IMG/VR virus record: IMGVR_UViG_3300047380_000774
Span: 1-63,883 of that record
Strand: one strand, 5' to 3'
Source of the DNA: a virus
DNA length: 63,883 nucleotides
Shown: positions 43,429-52,595 of the stretch, in pieces
Layout: every line of letters begins with the position of its first letter
How positions within the stretch are numbered: the first letter of the stretch is position 1
Made by a program: the position numbers and the translations under genes
The notes under the pieces: model-generated
Databases searched by the model: none
The model's input: the letters and a program-made list of their open reading frames with translations, nothing else
Told to the model about the DNA's origin: nothing

Positions 43429-46299
43429 ATGTCTCAGACGAAAAACAATATTAAAATGGTAACTACAGAACAAATTGAATCCTTTCTACTAGGAGAAGAC
43501 GACGAAAAATATATTGTCGCATTAGAGTATGACTACAGAACCGACAAGGTATACAAAGTTATTCAAGACCCTGATAAGGGCAAACAAATCAAATCAGATA
43601 CCTTTACTCCATTCGCTTGGGTTGGCGACCTTAGAGGGAAGAACTTCTATAATGGGTCAAAAGCACAACAAAAAGATGCGATGACACATAACGGTATTAT
43701 GATTGAAACTCTTAATACTATGGGTGACCCGAGAATGGAATCAGGTCTTAGGTACATCGTAAAATCAACAAAATCTTACTCATCATTAGTAAACTTCTTT
43801 AGAAAGGGTGGTTTAGACCCGTGGAGTCGTGATAATTCAGATTGTATAACAATACTACCACCAGTGGAGATGTATTTGGTACAAAAAGAAAAAAGACTAT
43901 TTAAAGGGTTTGAAGAGTATGACGAACTACACCGTTTTGTTTTCGATATTGAAACAACGGGTCTATCACCTGAAACGAGTAAAATATTCTTAATAGGGAT
44001 GAAAGATAACAAAGGTTATCAAAAATCTTTATCCGCAGAGAACGAAGAAGAAGAAGCTAAAATCATTGAAGAGTTCTTTGAAGAGATACATAAAATAAAA
44101 CCAACATTAATTGGCGGGTATAACTCGGCATTTTTCGATTTTCCATTTATATTACGTAGAGCGGAGATTTTAGGGTTAGATATTAAAAAGATAGCAAGAA
44201 CCTTACACCCTGAAAAACCATTACGACAAAAAGATTCAATTCTTAAGTTAGCCAATGAAATGGAGGACTTCACACAAACAATGATGTGGGGGTATAATAT
44301 TATTGATATCGCACATGCGGTACGTAGGACACAAGCAATTAATTCAGACATTAAGAGTTGGGGTCTTAAATACATCACACAATTTATTGGTGCTGAAAAA
44401 GAGAATCGTGTATACGTACAGGGGGATAAGATTGGTAAAACCTATTTTGATAACGAGCAGTTTTATTACAACCCTAAGTCTGGCGGGTTTAAGAAAATAG
44501 GAGACCCTGGTACAGAAAACTTACTACAGAGATTCCCAAATCAATTTGAGATTAAGACAGGTAAGAATATCATTGAGATGTATTTGGATGATGACCTTTA
44601 TGAGACTATGGTTGTCGATGAAGAGTTTAATCAAGCGAACTTTCTACTATCTAAATTGGTACCGACAACATATGAGAGACTATCGACTATGGGTACTGCG
44701 ACATTATGGAAGATGATTATGCAGGCTTGGTCATATAAAAATGGTTTAGCAATTCCATCGAGGGGTGAGAAGAGACCATTTACAGGGGGGTTATCAAGAT
44801 TACTAGCCGTGGGTTATTCAACCGATGTACTTAAACTCGATTACTCGTCACTATATCCGTCAATTCAGTTAGTACACGATGTGTTCCCTAAGTGTGATGT
44901 GACAGGTGCGATGAAGATGATGTTAAAATATTTCCGTGATACTCGTATTAAATACAAAAAGTTAGCAGCAGATTTCTATGTGGAAGACCCTAAATTATCT
45001 TCTCAGTATAACCGTAAACAACTACCTATTAAAATTTTCATTAACGCATTTTTTGGTTCATTATCAGCACCACACGTATTCCCGTGGGGTGATATGGATA
45101 TGGGTGAACAGATAACATGTACAGGTAGACAATATCTTAGACAGATGATTATGTGGTTTATGGAGAGAGATTATAAACCATTAGTAATGGACACAGATGG
45201 GGTTAACTTCTCAGTACCTGAGGGTAGAGATGCTCACACATATGTCGGTAAAGGATTAAATGGATTAGTTGTTGAGGGTAAAACGTATAGTGGTTCTGAA
45301 GCGGATGTTGCTGAGTATAATGACATCTTTATGAGAGACGAAATGGGGTTAGATACTGACGGACAATGGCCCGCGACAATTAACTTAGCACGTAAGAATT
45401 ACGCCCTTTTAACCAACACGGGAAAGGTTAAATTAACGGGTAACACTATTAAGTCTAAAAAAATGTCTACATATATTGCAGATTTCTTAGATAAAGGGTT
45501 GGCGTTATTATTAGATGGTAAGGGACATGAATTTTTAGAGTACTATTATGAGTATGTAACAATTATCTATAACAGACAGATACCACTTTCTAAAATTGCT
45601 AATAAAGCACGTGTTAAGCAATCAACCTCAGATTATAAAATACACATACAAAAGAGAACTAAGTCAGGTTCATTAATGTCTAGACAGGCACATATGGAGT
45701 TAATTTTAAAACACGAAATTAAAGTAGGTTTAGGTGATACAATATACTACGTTAACAACGGAGCACGTAAATCTCACGGTGACGTACAAAAAGTAAAAGA
45801 TGTTGTAAAACTTAATTGTTATTTTATTCCTGAAGACGATATTACAAAACACCCCGATAAGTTAGGTGAGTACAATATCCCAAGATACTTAGCGGCATTT
45901 AACAAACGTATCGAACCACTATTAGTGGTATTCAATACAGAAATTAGGGATGAAATATTAGTTGACGACCCTAACGACAGACAATACTTCACACGAGGTC
46001 AAACAGAGTTGGTTAGAGGTTATCCTCGTAGAGACGGTGACCAAGATACGTTAGATGAGGTATTAACACTATCTGATACAGAACTTAAGTTTTGGAAAGA
46101 TGTAAATATAGACCCATATTATATGTACGTAGACGGTACAATGTCATTGGTTGATAATAAAAGAATTGAGCATAACCAAGATTTATTAAAAAACTTTGTA
46201 GAGGTAGAGAAGAAAGCTTCAATAACCAATAGGGTAATACCACAACCTAAACCTTTTGTTAAACCTAAAACGAACCAACAAACGTTTAAATTTAAATAA
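43429..46299 (+). CDS. family B DNA polymerase (T4 gp43-like)
   Basis: 956 aa. Exonuclease motif I FDIETTG (Asp173, Glu175), Exo II near GGYNSAFFDFPF and Exo III in the following region; polymerase motif A KLDYSSLYPSIQ (Asp471), motif B KIFINAFFGS, motif C VMDTDGV (Asp588, Asp590). Both proofreading and polymerisation should work. The substitution of Ser by Gly in DTDS is a variation seen in some phage enzymes. A start at 43456 (residue 10) is possible, but the hairpin and spacing favour 43429. A bidirectional terminator follows. Confidence 0.96.
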   Translation: MSQTKNNIKMVTTEQIESFLLGEDDEKYIVALEYDYRTDKVYKVIQDPDKGKQIKSDTFTPFAWVGDLRGKNFYNGSKAQQKDAMTHNGIMIETLNTMGDPRMESGLRYIVKSTKSYSSLVNFFRKGGLDPWSRDNSDCITILPPVEMYLVQKEKRLFKGFEEYDELHRFVFDIETTGLSPETSKIFLIGMKDNKGYQKSLSAENEEEEAKIIEEFFEEIHKIKPTLIGGYNSAFFDFPFILRRAEILGLDIKKIARTLHPEKPLRQKDSILKLANEMEDFTQTMMWGYNIIDIAHAVRRTQAINSDIKSWGLKYITQFIGAEKENRVYVQGDKIGKTYFDNEQFYYNPKSGGFKKIGDPGTENLLQRFPNQFEIKTGKNIIEMYLDDDLYETMVVDEEFNQANFLLSKLVPTTYERLSTMGTATLWKMIMQAWSYKNGLAIPSRGEKRPFTGGLSRLLAVGYSTDVLKLDYSSLYPSIQLVHDVFPKCDVTGAMKMMLKYFRDTRIKYKKLAADFYVEDPKLSSQYNRKQLPIKIFINAFFGSLSAPHVFPWGDMDMGEQITCTGRQYLRQMIMWFMERDYKPLVMDTDGVNFSVPEGRDAHTYVGKGLNGLVVEGKTYSGSEADVAEYNDIFMRDEMGLDTDGQWPATINLARKNYALLTNTGKVKLTGNTIKSKKMSTYIADFLDKGLALLLDGKGHEFLEYYYEYVTIIYNRQIPLSKIANKARVKQSTSDYKIHIQKRTKSGSLMSRQAHMELILKHEIKVGLGDTIYYVNNGARKSHGDVQKVKDVVKLNCYFIPEDDITKHPDKLGEYNIPRYLAAFNKRIEPLLVVFNTEIRDEILVDDPNDRQYFTRGQTELVRGYPRRDGDQDTLDEVLTLSDTELKFWKDVNIDPYYMYVDGTMSLVDNKRIEHNQDLLKNFVEVEKKASITNRVIPQPKPFVKPKTNQQTFKFK

Positions 46300-46305
46300 A
46301 AAAAG

Positions 46306-46333
46306 AAACCCATCAATTACGATGGGTTTTTTT
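46306..46333. terminator. bidirectional intrinsic terminator
   Basis: Stem AAACCCATC (46306-46314), loop AATTAC, GATGGGTTT (46321-46329), with T and A tracts on the two sides. It separates the convergent polymerase and neck-like genes. Confidence 0.9.
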
Positions 46334-46352
46334 AATTCGATGATACTCTAAA

Positions 46353-47462
46353 TTAAATTGCGTTGAATGGTCCTTGGAATGGTCTGTAAGAAAGAGTCTT
46401 ATTAAGGTTTTCCGCCTCACTTGCTCTTCTTTCTAACATCTTATCAGGACGTAATCTTTCTAATCTTGCTTGTAGTTCTTCGATTAGTTTCATTTTTTCG
46501 TCTTTACCTTCAGTAAGTAATGAATCGTATTCTAAACTTAATTCCGAATCAGGAACTTTTAAGTTTCCACCAAACTTACCTCTAACACGACCCAAAGCTT
46601 CTTTACACGTCGCGATAAAGTATTTTCTTACCCAGTTTTGACCAGGTTTATTTAATGTCTCCCATGTCATATCTTCTGTTTCAACATCAGAAGGTAATTT
46701 AATAACGTCAGGATTATCTTTCATACATGCCTTTCTATCTTCAGTGTCGTAATACCAATACCATACTTTTGATTGGTTTAGTGATTTTGAACCAAAATCA
46801 AACCTACCACCTGGTACGTTCAATAAATGAATGAATTTACCACCATCAGGTGCTGCGGTAACTCTATATGTTAAATCACCACCGATAATTCTATTTTTTA
46901 AGTTACGGTCCTGCATCCTTAGTAGAATGTCAAAGGCTGGCATCATAAAGTATGACCCCATAATACCCATTTGTGCGAATCCACCACCACCTCCGATACC
47001 TGTACCACCAAAACCACCAAAACCACCCATAAAAGGGTCGATAAGTGACTCATTAAGTTCAGCACGGTTAAACCAAAGTAGTTCGTTTAATTCACGTCCT
47101 TTTGGTATGTGATACATTTGTTGACCTTCCTCTAATTGGATAAAGTCTTTTTGTAATACCCAATCACCGCCTGTCTGTAAACCAACAATCTTTGAGTATG
47201 CGTATGTATATTGTGTTTCGTAATCCATACTTCGAGTTGTAAATGCTCTCGACAATGATTGTTCGTCAACATTTAATCCGTTTAACGAGGTCCATTGTGA
47301 TTCAATCAACCAATCCTGTATGAATTGTTCATATTCACCTAAAGAAATTTCCAACAAAGAATCCATTTGGTCGTCATCTAATTCGATTGAACGAATAGGT
47401 GCTCCCAACAAGTGCATTGTTTGTTTGTATAATTTACCTTTATTTTTTGAGTTTATAACCAT
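46353..47462 (-). CDS. putative neck / head-tail connector protein
   Basis: 369 aa. Segments DLTYRVTAAPDGGKFIHLLNVPGGRFDFG, VWYWYYDT, WVRKYFIATCKEALGRVRGKFGG and LIEELQARLERL recall structural proteins of large T4-like phages that are placed at the neck (gp13 position); this is from memory, not a search. A Gly-rich loop (GGFGGFGGTGIGGGGGF, about 146-162) interrupts the centre and may be flexible on the virion surface. Its own late-type element lies 12 nt upstream. Alternative: another baseplate protein. Confidence 0.45.
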   Translation of the reverse strand: MVINSKNKGKLYKQTMHLLGAPIRSIELDDDQMDSLLEISLGEYEQFIQDWLIESQWTSLNGLNVDEQSLSRAFTTRSMDYETQYTYAYSKIVGLQTGGDWVLQKDFIQLEEGQQMYHIPKGRELNELLWFNRAELNESLIDPFMGGFGGFGGTGIGGGGGFAQMGIMGSYFMMPAFDILLRMQDRNLKNRIIGGDLTYRVTAAPDGGKFIHLLNVPGGRFDFGSKSLNQSKVWYWYYDTEDRKACMKDNPDVIKLPSDVETEDMTWETLNKPGQNWVRKYFIATCKEALGRVRGKFGGNLKVPDSELSLEYDSLLTEGKDEKMKLIEELQARLERLRPDKMLERRASEAENLNKTLSYRPFQGPFNAI

Positions 47463-47474
47463 TATCTCTTTTAT

Positions 47475-47483
47475 TATAAATAT
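47475..47483 (-). promoter_or_regulatory. late-type promoter element ATATTTATA
   Basis: Minus strand; 12 nt before the ATG at 47462. Confidence 0.6.
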
Positions 47484-47498
47484 CTTTACTTCGGTTAT

Positions 47499-48743
47499 TT
47501 ACTTAATCAGTTTAAGTAAGTTTCTAATGATATTAATATCTTCATTCAGTTCTGTCACACCTGTTTGGAAAGCGATACCACCATCGCGTACGACATATTT
47601 ACCATTTTCAGGAAAACACAGATTCGAAAGTGCGACGATATACGACCCATCTTTAGGGTGTTTTCCGAAAACAATATAATCGGTTGTATATCTTTTAGCC
47701 TGTCCCACACCATGTATGATTGTTGAATTATTATCTAATGTAACACCAGTAAAAGGTTTTATTTGTATTGTGTGTGTAATTTCTTCAGGTACGGTTTCAT
47801 ATGTGATAGCGTCTACCCCATCAACCATATCTTCTCCAACACCTGAACCACCTAATTTTTTAATGTTTAATCCGTTGAATAGAGGGCAATTTGTTAATAA
47901 CTCAACAGTTTCTTCTTCTGTCTTATCACCTTTAGCGGATGTTACACCGATTATTCTCTCAACTATTGATTTATATAGTTCACCGTCTTCTGATAGAATT
48001 GATAAGAGATTACTTCTATAAAATTGTTTAAGTTCGTAATATATCCCACTTGTTGGTCTCCACAAATCAACACCCATTTCCTCAATAAGTTTAGCCATAA
48101 CGATGTAGTTGGTGTTTATTCTATTTAAGGTATGATGCCACTCACCATCTTTGGTCCACACTCCTTTTTTGTATCTACCGTTGTCGTCTTTCTCTCCGTA
48201 CCACCTTTTTTTAGGTGAATAAACATACTCTAAGGCTTTATTTAAAAAGACTCTCCAATCACTGTTATAACCTTTTCCGTAAGTACTCATAATATCACGA
48301 GCAATATCAACTGATTTTCTCTCAGGACTTCTTAAAATTGCCGGTTTGATATAATTGATATAATAAAAACCCTCCTCTAAAAATAATGACTTATACTCAC
48401 GCCTAATTAAATTTTTAACTTCAACTAATAATAAACCAGCATCTTTATTTAAATCGGCTGAGGATAAATCTAATAACACAGACATTACTTTGTGGTCAGT
48501 ATTTATTCTATTTAGTATTTGATGCCATTCACCATTAGAGTCTAAAACCCCCGTGGGTGTGTCGGCACCACTTGATTCTTGCCATCTATCTAATGGTTCG
48601 TATATGTGTTTTAAAACTTTGTTTATAAACACCCTCCATTCTGATTTAGGCCCATTACCGTATTGTGTTACTATATCCTTAGATTTTACTAACGATTTCT
48701 TAACATCGTATTTTTCCATTATAAGCATGCTTAAATTTTTCAT
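47499..48743 (-). CDS. candidate PD-(D/E)XK nuclease with duplicated N-terminal domain
   Basis: 414 aa. Two ~115-residue units are clearly related: the pairs QYGNGPKSEWRVFINKVLKHIY / TYGKGYNSDWRVFLNKALEYVY and GEWHQILNRINTDHKVM / GEWHHTLNRINTNYIVM. The C-terminal third has GVDAI followed by THTIQIKPF, the spacing of a D ... QxK active site of restriction-endonuclease-like folds. Thus a nucleic-acid-cutting enzyme with a duplicated recognition domain is plausible but unproven. Three Met codons (48743, 48728, 48719) compete as start; a late-type element sits 13 nt upstream of the first. Confidence 0.5.
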   Translation of the reverse strand: MKNLSMLIMEKYDVKKSLVKSKDIVTQYGNGPKSEWRVFINKVLKHIYEPLDRWQESSGADTPTGVLDSNGEWHQILNRINTDHKVMSVLLDLSSADLNKDAGLLLVEVKNLIRREYKSLFLEEGFYYINYIKPAILRSPERKSVDIARDIMSTYGKGYNSDWRVFLNKALEYVYSPKKRWYGEKDDNGRYKKGVWTKDGEWHHTLNRINTNYIVMAKLIEEMGVDLWRPTSGIYYELKQFYRSNLLSILSEDGELYKSIVERIIGVTSAKGDKTEEETVELLTNCPLFNGLNIKKLGGSGVGEDMVDGVDAITYETVPEEITHTIQIKPFTGVTLDNNSTIIHGVGQAKRYTTDYIVFGKHPKDGSYIVALSNLCFPENGKYVVRDGGIAFQTGVTELNEDINIIRNLLKLIK

Positions 48744-48756
48744 ATTATCCTTTTTA

Positions 48757-48765
48757 TATAAATAC
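48757..48765 (-). promoter_or_regulatory. late-type promoter element GTATTTATA
   Basis: Minus strand; 13 nt before the ATG at 48743. Confidence 0.5.
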
Positions 48766-48810
48766 CGTAAAAATATTAAACCCCATATTTCAAATCATAT
48801 TAAAATAAGT

Positions 48811-48841
48811 TTGTAGTAATAGAATATTTTACTTATCTTTG
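48811..48841 (+). promoter_or_regulatory. Bacteroidota-type promoter
   Basis: TTG (48811-48813), 20-nt spacer, TATCTTTG (48834-48841), 36 nt before the ATG at 48878. Confidence 0.7.
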
Positions 48842-48877
48842 TAGTATAATAATAAGAACCATAAAAAAATAAATAAT

Positions 48878-49642
48878 ATGTCTACAGTTTACTCTTTCAT
48901 CAGCGAATACAACGGAAACAATTCTTTCTTAAACTCTTTAAAGACGGGATACGCAAAGTATGGCCGATTAACACCATCACAGTTGTCAGCGGCGGACAGA
49001 GTAATCACAAACATTCGTGAAAAAGTTAAATCAATGGCACCAATCGAAGTTCGTAAGAATATCGAGCAAATTATGGATTACAAAGGGGATAATAAGTTCG
49101 TATTAGACCTTAAAGCTAAGTACGAAAAATACGGGAAACTAACCGAGAAACAAATCGACGCAGGTTTGAAAGTTGTAAACCGTAAGGTTCAGAACAAAAT
49201 GGCAAAACCTTTACGTTTACCTAAGACTGAAACAATTGTAGTTGGTCAAAGAACGGGTCGTAGTATCAAAGAAGAGAAGGGATTAGATTTCTTACCAATC
49301 CAAATTGATGTATCTCACATAATCGGTGTTTCTCGTAAAGCGGTTCATTTGAGAGGGAAACTATCTACTGTTGTTGGTTCTGTATGTCGTTGTTGTGGTA
49401 GAAAATTAACTGATGAGTTGTCAAAACTTACAGGTATGGGTAGAACATGTGCCAAAAACACCAATGTACCATACGTTAAAAACACGGACGACCTTGAGCG
49501 TTTTATGGAAGACTTAAAGGTTCGTGTAGATGAAATTGGAGAATTTGATTTTTGGATTCCTAAATCACAAATTATCGAGTGGAAAGGAATTTACAAAGCA
49601 ATGGCAAAAACAAGTTTCAGAACTTATGTGGTTACTTCTTAA
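48878..49642 (+). CDS. zinc-binding protein sharing modules with the phage SNF2 helicase
   Basis: 254 aa. Two repeats (about 10-44 and 67-101) of a YxGxNxFxxxLKxxYxKYGxLTxxQ unit; then a Cys cluster CRCCGRKLTDEL...TGMGRTCAKN (Cys170, 172, 173, 191), probably one zinc site; then FWIPKSQII (about 225-233). Both the unit and the WIPKSxII motif recur in the N-terminus of the helicase encoded at 50271-52019. The protein may therefore bind the same partner or DNA structure as the helicase. It is read from a host-type promoter, unlike virion genes. It ends in an 11-nt convergent overlap with the next gene. Confidence 0.7.
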   Translation: MSTVYSFISEYNGNNSFLNSLKTGYAKYGRLTPSQLSAADRVITNIREKVKSMAPIEVRKNIEQIMDYKGDNKFVLDLKAKYEKYGKLTEKQIDAGLKVVNRKVQNKMAKPLRLPKTETIVVGQRTGRSIKEEKGLDFLPIQIDVSHIIGVSRKAVHLRGKLSTVVGSVCRCCGRKLTDELSKLTGMGRTCAKNTNVPYVKNTDDLERFMEDLKVRVDEIGEFDFWIPKSQIIEWKGIYKAMAKTSFRTYVVTS

Positions 49643-50240
49643 GTTTAATGATAATCTCGTCCCCTTTTCTTTTAATACTAAAGGAATCGGGGGATAGGTT
49701 TTTGTAGTAGTCTTCATACATTGAAAACTCATCTGTTGTTTTACTATTTTTAGATTCTTTTAGAGGTGTAATCACTTTTTCGCTCATCTCCTGAATCTCC
49801 ACTTCGCTGACATCGTAACTTCTAACATCCCTCTCTATCAACTCTAATTCGTTCCACTCTGAATCTTCAAGAATTCTTTTTTCTATGTCCTCTTTGGAAT
49901 AACCTTCAAGGGTACCTTCATAATAATCTGTGCCATACCCACTCCACATAACTTCAGCTCCTACCTCAAATCGTTTAAGTTTTGGTTCTTTAATGAAATT
50001 TTCGTCATTTACGTTTAACGTTGGGGATAATTGAAAGCTAGCAATCGCTTTGTTAACTAATCCTTCCTCTTGCCATTGAAACCCAAACTGTCTTGCGTAT
50101 TTTCTAATCGATGATACTATTTTCTCGGGGTCATCACTAAAATTATGATATTTAGATGATAACACTCTAGAAACAAAAACAAGAAATTGGTCATATTTAA
50201 CCTCTGTTATTTCTTCCGTAATACGTTTTCTTAAATTCAT
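49632..50240 (-). CDS. hypothetical protein (202 aa)
   Basis: Not recognised. Helical N-terminus, then a RFEVGAEVMWSGYGTDYYEGTLEGYS segment that looks like a small SH3/KOW-like barrel, an acidic helix, and a C-terminal strand pair (FSIKRKGDEIIIKLKK). It overlaps the convergent gene at its end by 11 nt. A late-type element is 18 nt upstream. Confidence 0.6.
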   Translation of the reverse strand: MNLRKRITEEITEVKYDQFLVFVSRVLSSKYHNFSDDPEKIVSSIRKYARQFGFQWQEEGLVNKAIASFQLSPTLNVNDENFIKEPKLKRFEVGAEVMWSGYGTDYYEGTLEGYSKEDIEKRILEDSEWNELELIERDVRSYDVSEVEIQEMSEKVITPLKESKNSKTTDEFSMYEDYYKNLSPDSFSIKRKGDEIIIKLKK

Positions 50241-50258
50241 TAGTGTGTGTTGTAAAAT

Positions 50259-50267
50259 AATAAATAG
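50259..50267 (-). promoter_or_regulatory. late-type promoter element CTATTTATT
   Basis: Minus strand variant, 18 nt before the ATG at 50240 and just after the helicase stop codon. Confidence 0.4.
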
Positions 50268-50270
50268 TCA

Positions 50271-52019
50271 TTAACCCTCTTTGAGAGCCGAAAGTAGGTC
50301 TTCCATAACCGAATTACCCATATTATCTTCGTTATCTCCCATAACAGTGTCTATAACATTTTTCTTTCTTTGTAAAATATCATAGATAATCATTTCTATT
50401 GTGTTTTCAAACACTGGATAAAATACAGATACGTTTGATTGTTGACCATAACGATACGCTCGGTCCTCTGCTTGTGAATGGTCTGAAGGTACAAAAGATA
50501 AATCGTTAAAGATTACGACCTCACCTGCGGTTAGGGTAATACCCACACCAGCGGCCTTAATGTTTCCAACAAAAACCTGTATTTTGTCGTCAGTCTGAAA
50601 CCTATCAACAGACTCTTGTCGTTTTGATTTACTCATTTTACCGTTTAAGGTTACAGAACGTTTGTTGTATTTCCACGCAATCTCTTCTAATGTTGCGGTA
50701 AAACTTGTAAACACAATGACTTTTTTACCTTGTTCGATGGCACTGTCAATTAATTCGTATGTTGACTTTAGTTTGGCCTCTGCAATTATTTGTCTAGCGA
50801 CCATTAACTTAGATAATTTAACCGCCAATGTTTTTTTAGTGTTATCGTTGTTTGCCCATTCAACATATTCACCAATCTCTTTTTCATATTCTTTAGATTT
50901 TAAATTAAGATAAACAGGGGTTATAATCTTATCGGGTAAATCTAAGATGTCTTCTTTTAGTCTTCTAAGTACTTGAGGTTTTGTTCTATCTCTTAATTCC
51001 TCTAAATTAGATGCTCCGTTAACATTCCACACTTTTCTATTACCGGCTTGGAATTGGTAACCATCACAATATCTCTTAACATAACCCGCCCAATTAATAG
51101 TTAAGGGAGAGTCTACAATATGTAATAAGTTAAAGTAGTTGATTGGTCTTGATGTCATTGGTGTTCCTGTGAGTAACCATACACGACCAACTTGTCTAAC
51201 CATATGGTTTACTAATTGTGTTCTTTTAGCTTGTTTGTTTTGTATATAATGGGCTTCATCAATTAAAACCAAATCAAACCCTTCATCTAATATTTTAGAT
51301 TTAAACTCGTCATCGTTCTTTTTTGGTATTTCATGGAAGTTTTTTAATATGTCATAATTGATAATAACAAACTTACCATCATCCCATTTTTTACCTTCAA
51401 CTATGGCGACATTTTCATCGGTATAGTTTTTAATTTCTCGTTTCCAATTTAATTTAAGTGATGCGGGACAAATAACCAATATTTTATTTGCACCACTTTC
51501 AACCGCAGCAATGACCGCTGAGGTTGTTTTCCCTAACCCCATATCATCAGCTAAAATATATTTATCGTTTCCTAACAATTTTACAATAGCCTCTTTTTGG
51601 TGGTCCATTGGAGGTCTATGGTTATATGGTTCCCAATCAACCTCAACTTTTCGTTCGTTGTATGTGATAATATGAGATTTAGGAATCCACATACATTCTA
51701 AGGCGGCTTTATCTAATATTTTACCATAGATGTGAAACGCCTTTTCTGTTTGTGTTAGTAATTTCTCGATATATATTTTTTTGATTGGTTGTGGTAATAG
51801 TCTTTCTTCTCTTAACTTATCACCAAAGTAAGAGTCCAACTCAACCCACTTTCTCGCAACTTTAGGAGTATTTTCGTGGTTTTTAATTATGTACTCAGCC
51901 TGTGAACGAGACGGTTTATATCCCTTAGTAAAGAAAAGTTTTTCCTTACACCCTAGAATATAGTTATTTCCTCCTTCATATTTTTTTAATATTTCTATTG
52001 CTTTCTGTTCTGGAATCAT
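50271..52019 (-). CDS. SNF2-family DNA helicase/translocase
   Basis: 582 aa. Motif I ADDMGLGKTTSA (159-165 for the core), Ia LVICPASLKLNW, motif II LVLIDEAHYI, motif III LLTGTPMTSRP, motif IV VIVFTSFTATL, V GVGITLTAGEVVIFND and VI SQAEDRAYRYGQ. These are the SNF2 signatures (DEAH, QAEDRAYRYGQ) rather than UvsW-type. The N-terminal ~130 residues carry a KYEGGNNYILGCKEK unit and WIPKSHII, shared with the zinc protein at 48878. Likely it remodels forks or recombination intermediates, similar to SMARCAL1-like enzymes found in large phages. Confidence 0.95.
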   Translation of the reverse strand: MIPEQKAIEILKKYEGGNNYILGCKEKLFFTKGYKPSRSQAEYIIKNHENTPKVARKWVELDSYFGDKLREERLLPQPIKKIYIEKLLTQTEKAFHIYGKILDKAALECMWIPKSHIITYNERKVEVDWEPYNHRPPMDHQKEAIVKLLGNDKYILADDMGLGKTTSAVIAAVESGANKILVICPASLKLNWKREIKNYTDENVAIVEGKKWDDGKFVIINYDILKNFHEIPKKNDDEFKSKILDEGFDLVLIDEAHYIQNKQAKRTQLVNHMVRQVGRVWLLTGTPMTSRPINYFNLLHIVDSPLTINWAGYVKRYCDGYQFQAGNRKVWNVNGASNLEELRDRTKPQVLRRLKEDILDLPDKIITPVYLNLKSKEYEKEIGEYVEWANNDNTKKTLAVKLSKLMVARQIIAEAKLKSTYELIDSAIEQGKKVIVFTSFTATLEEIAWKYNKRSVTLNGKMSKSKRQESVDRFQTDDKIQVFVGNIKAAGVGITLTAGEVVIFNDLSFVPSDHSQAEDRAYRYGQQSNVSVFYPVFENTIEMIIYDILQRKKNVIDTVMGDNEDNMGNSVMEDLLSALKEG

Positions 52020-52069
52020 AATTGCGCATTATACTAAATAATAAACATTAAACTAAACTTAATCAAGAG

Positions 52070-52078
52070 ATATTTATT
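52070..52078 (+). promoter_or_regulatory. late-type promoter element ATATTTATT
   Basis: Only 3 nt separate it from the ATG at 52082, so a transcript from it would have essentially no leader or start inside the codon. This is the shortest spacing in the window. Confidence 0.5.
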
Positions 52079-52081
52079 AGT

Positions 52082-52594
52082 ATGGGTAAAAAGAAACAAC
52101 CGATTAATAGATTAAACAAGTTTTTTTCGTATGACGACTTTGACTTAGATTTATCTATGGGTGAGGAATGGTTACACGGAGACATAAACTTTGATTTGGT
52201 TTTATTTAGAGTTGATAGGTCTAAAACTGTTGATGACGTATATGGTGAATCGGGTAAAGGGGAGATTAAGTTCTTACCACCGACCGAATTTAAAGGGATG
52301 GTTCTTATTGGTGCACCTGACAACAAAACATATTCAAATGGATTGGGTAGGTATTTAGAGCCTGGTAATATGACCATATCGGTCTATAAACACCATTTAG
52401 AAGAGAAGGGTATTGATGTGTCCTATGGGGATTACATCGGATTCTATGAGTCAGAGACAAGAGTAAGATATTATGAGGTTGCCAATGACGGTAAAGTGGT
52501 TTCAGATAATAAACATACAATCGGAGGATTCAAATCTTTTTACAGAACATTACTTTGTACACCTGTAAGTGGTGACCAATTTAAAGGAGTATAA
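52082..52594 (+). CDS. putative neck / head-completion protein (170 aa)
   Basis: Beta-rich: INFDLVLFRVDRSKT, EFKGMVLIGAPDNKTYSNG, SVYKHHLEEKGIDVSYGDYIGFYESETRVRYYEV, GGFKSFYRTLLCTP. The SYGDYIGFYES...RYYEV pattern resembles neck proteins of T4-like phages (gp14 position), but this is a weak, from-memory similarity. It opens the neck/tail unit and is 1 nt from the next gene. The virion role is supported by context. Confidence 0.4.
   Translation: MGKKKQPINRLNKFFSYDDFDLDLSMGEEWLHGDINFDLVLFRVDRSKTVDDVYGESGKGEIKFLPPTEFKGMVLIGAPDNKTYSNGLGRYLEPGNMTISVYKHHLEEKGIDVSYGDYIGFYESETRVRYYEVANDGKVVSDNKHTIGGFKSFYRTLLCTPVSGDQFKGV
52583..52589 (+). promoter_or_regulatory. Shine-Dalgarno sequence AAAGGAG (exceptional here)
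   Basis: It lies 6 nt before the ATG at 52596, a textbook spacing. Most other genes in the window have A-rich leaders and no such motif, so this gene may depend on ribosomes with an accessible anti-SD. Confidence 0.6.
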
Positions 52595-52595
52595 T

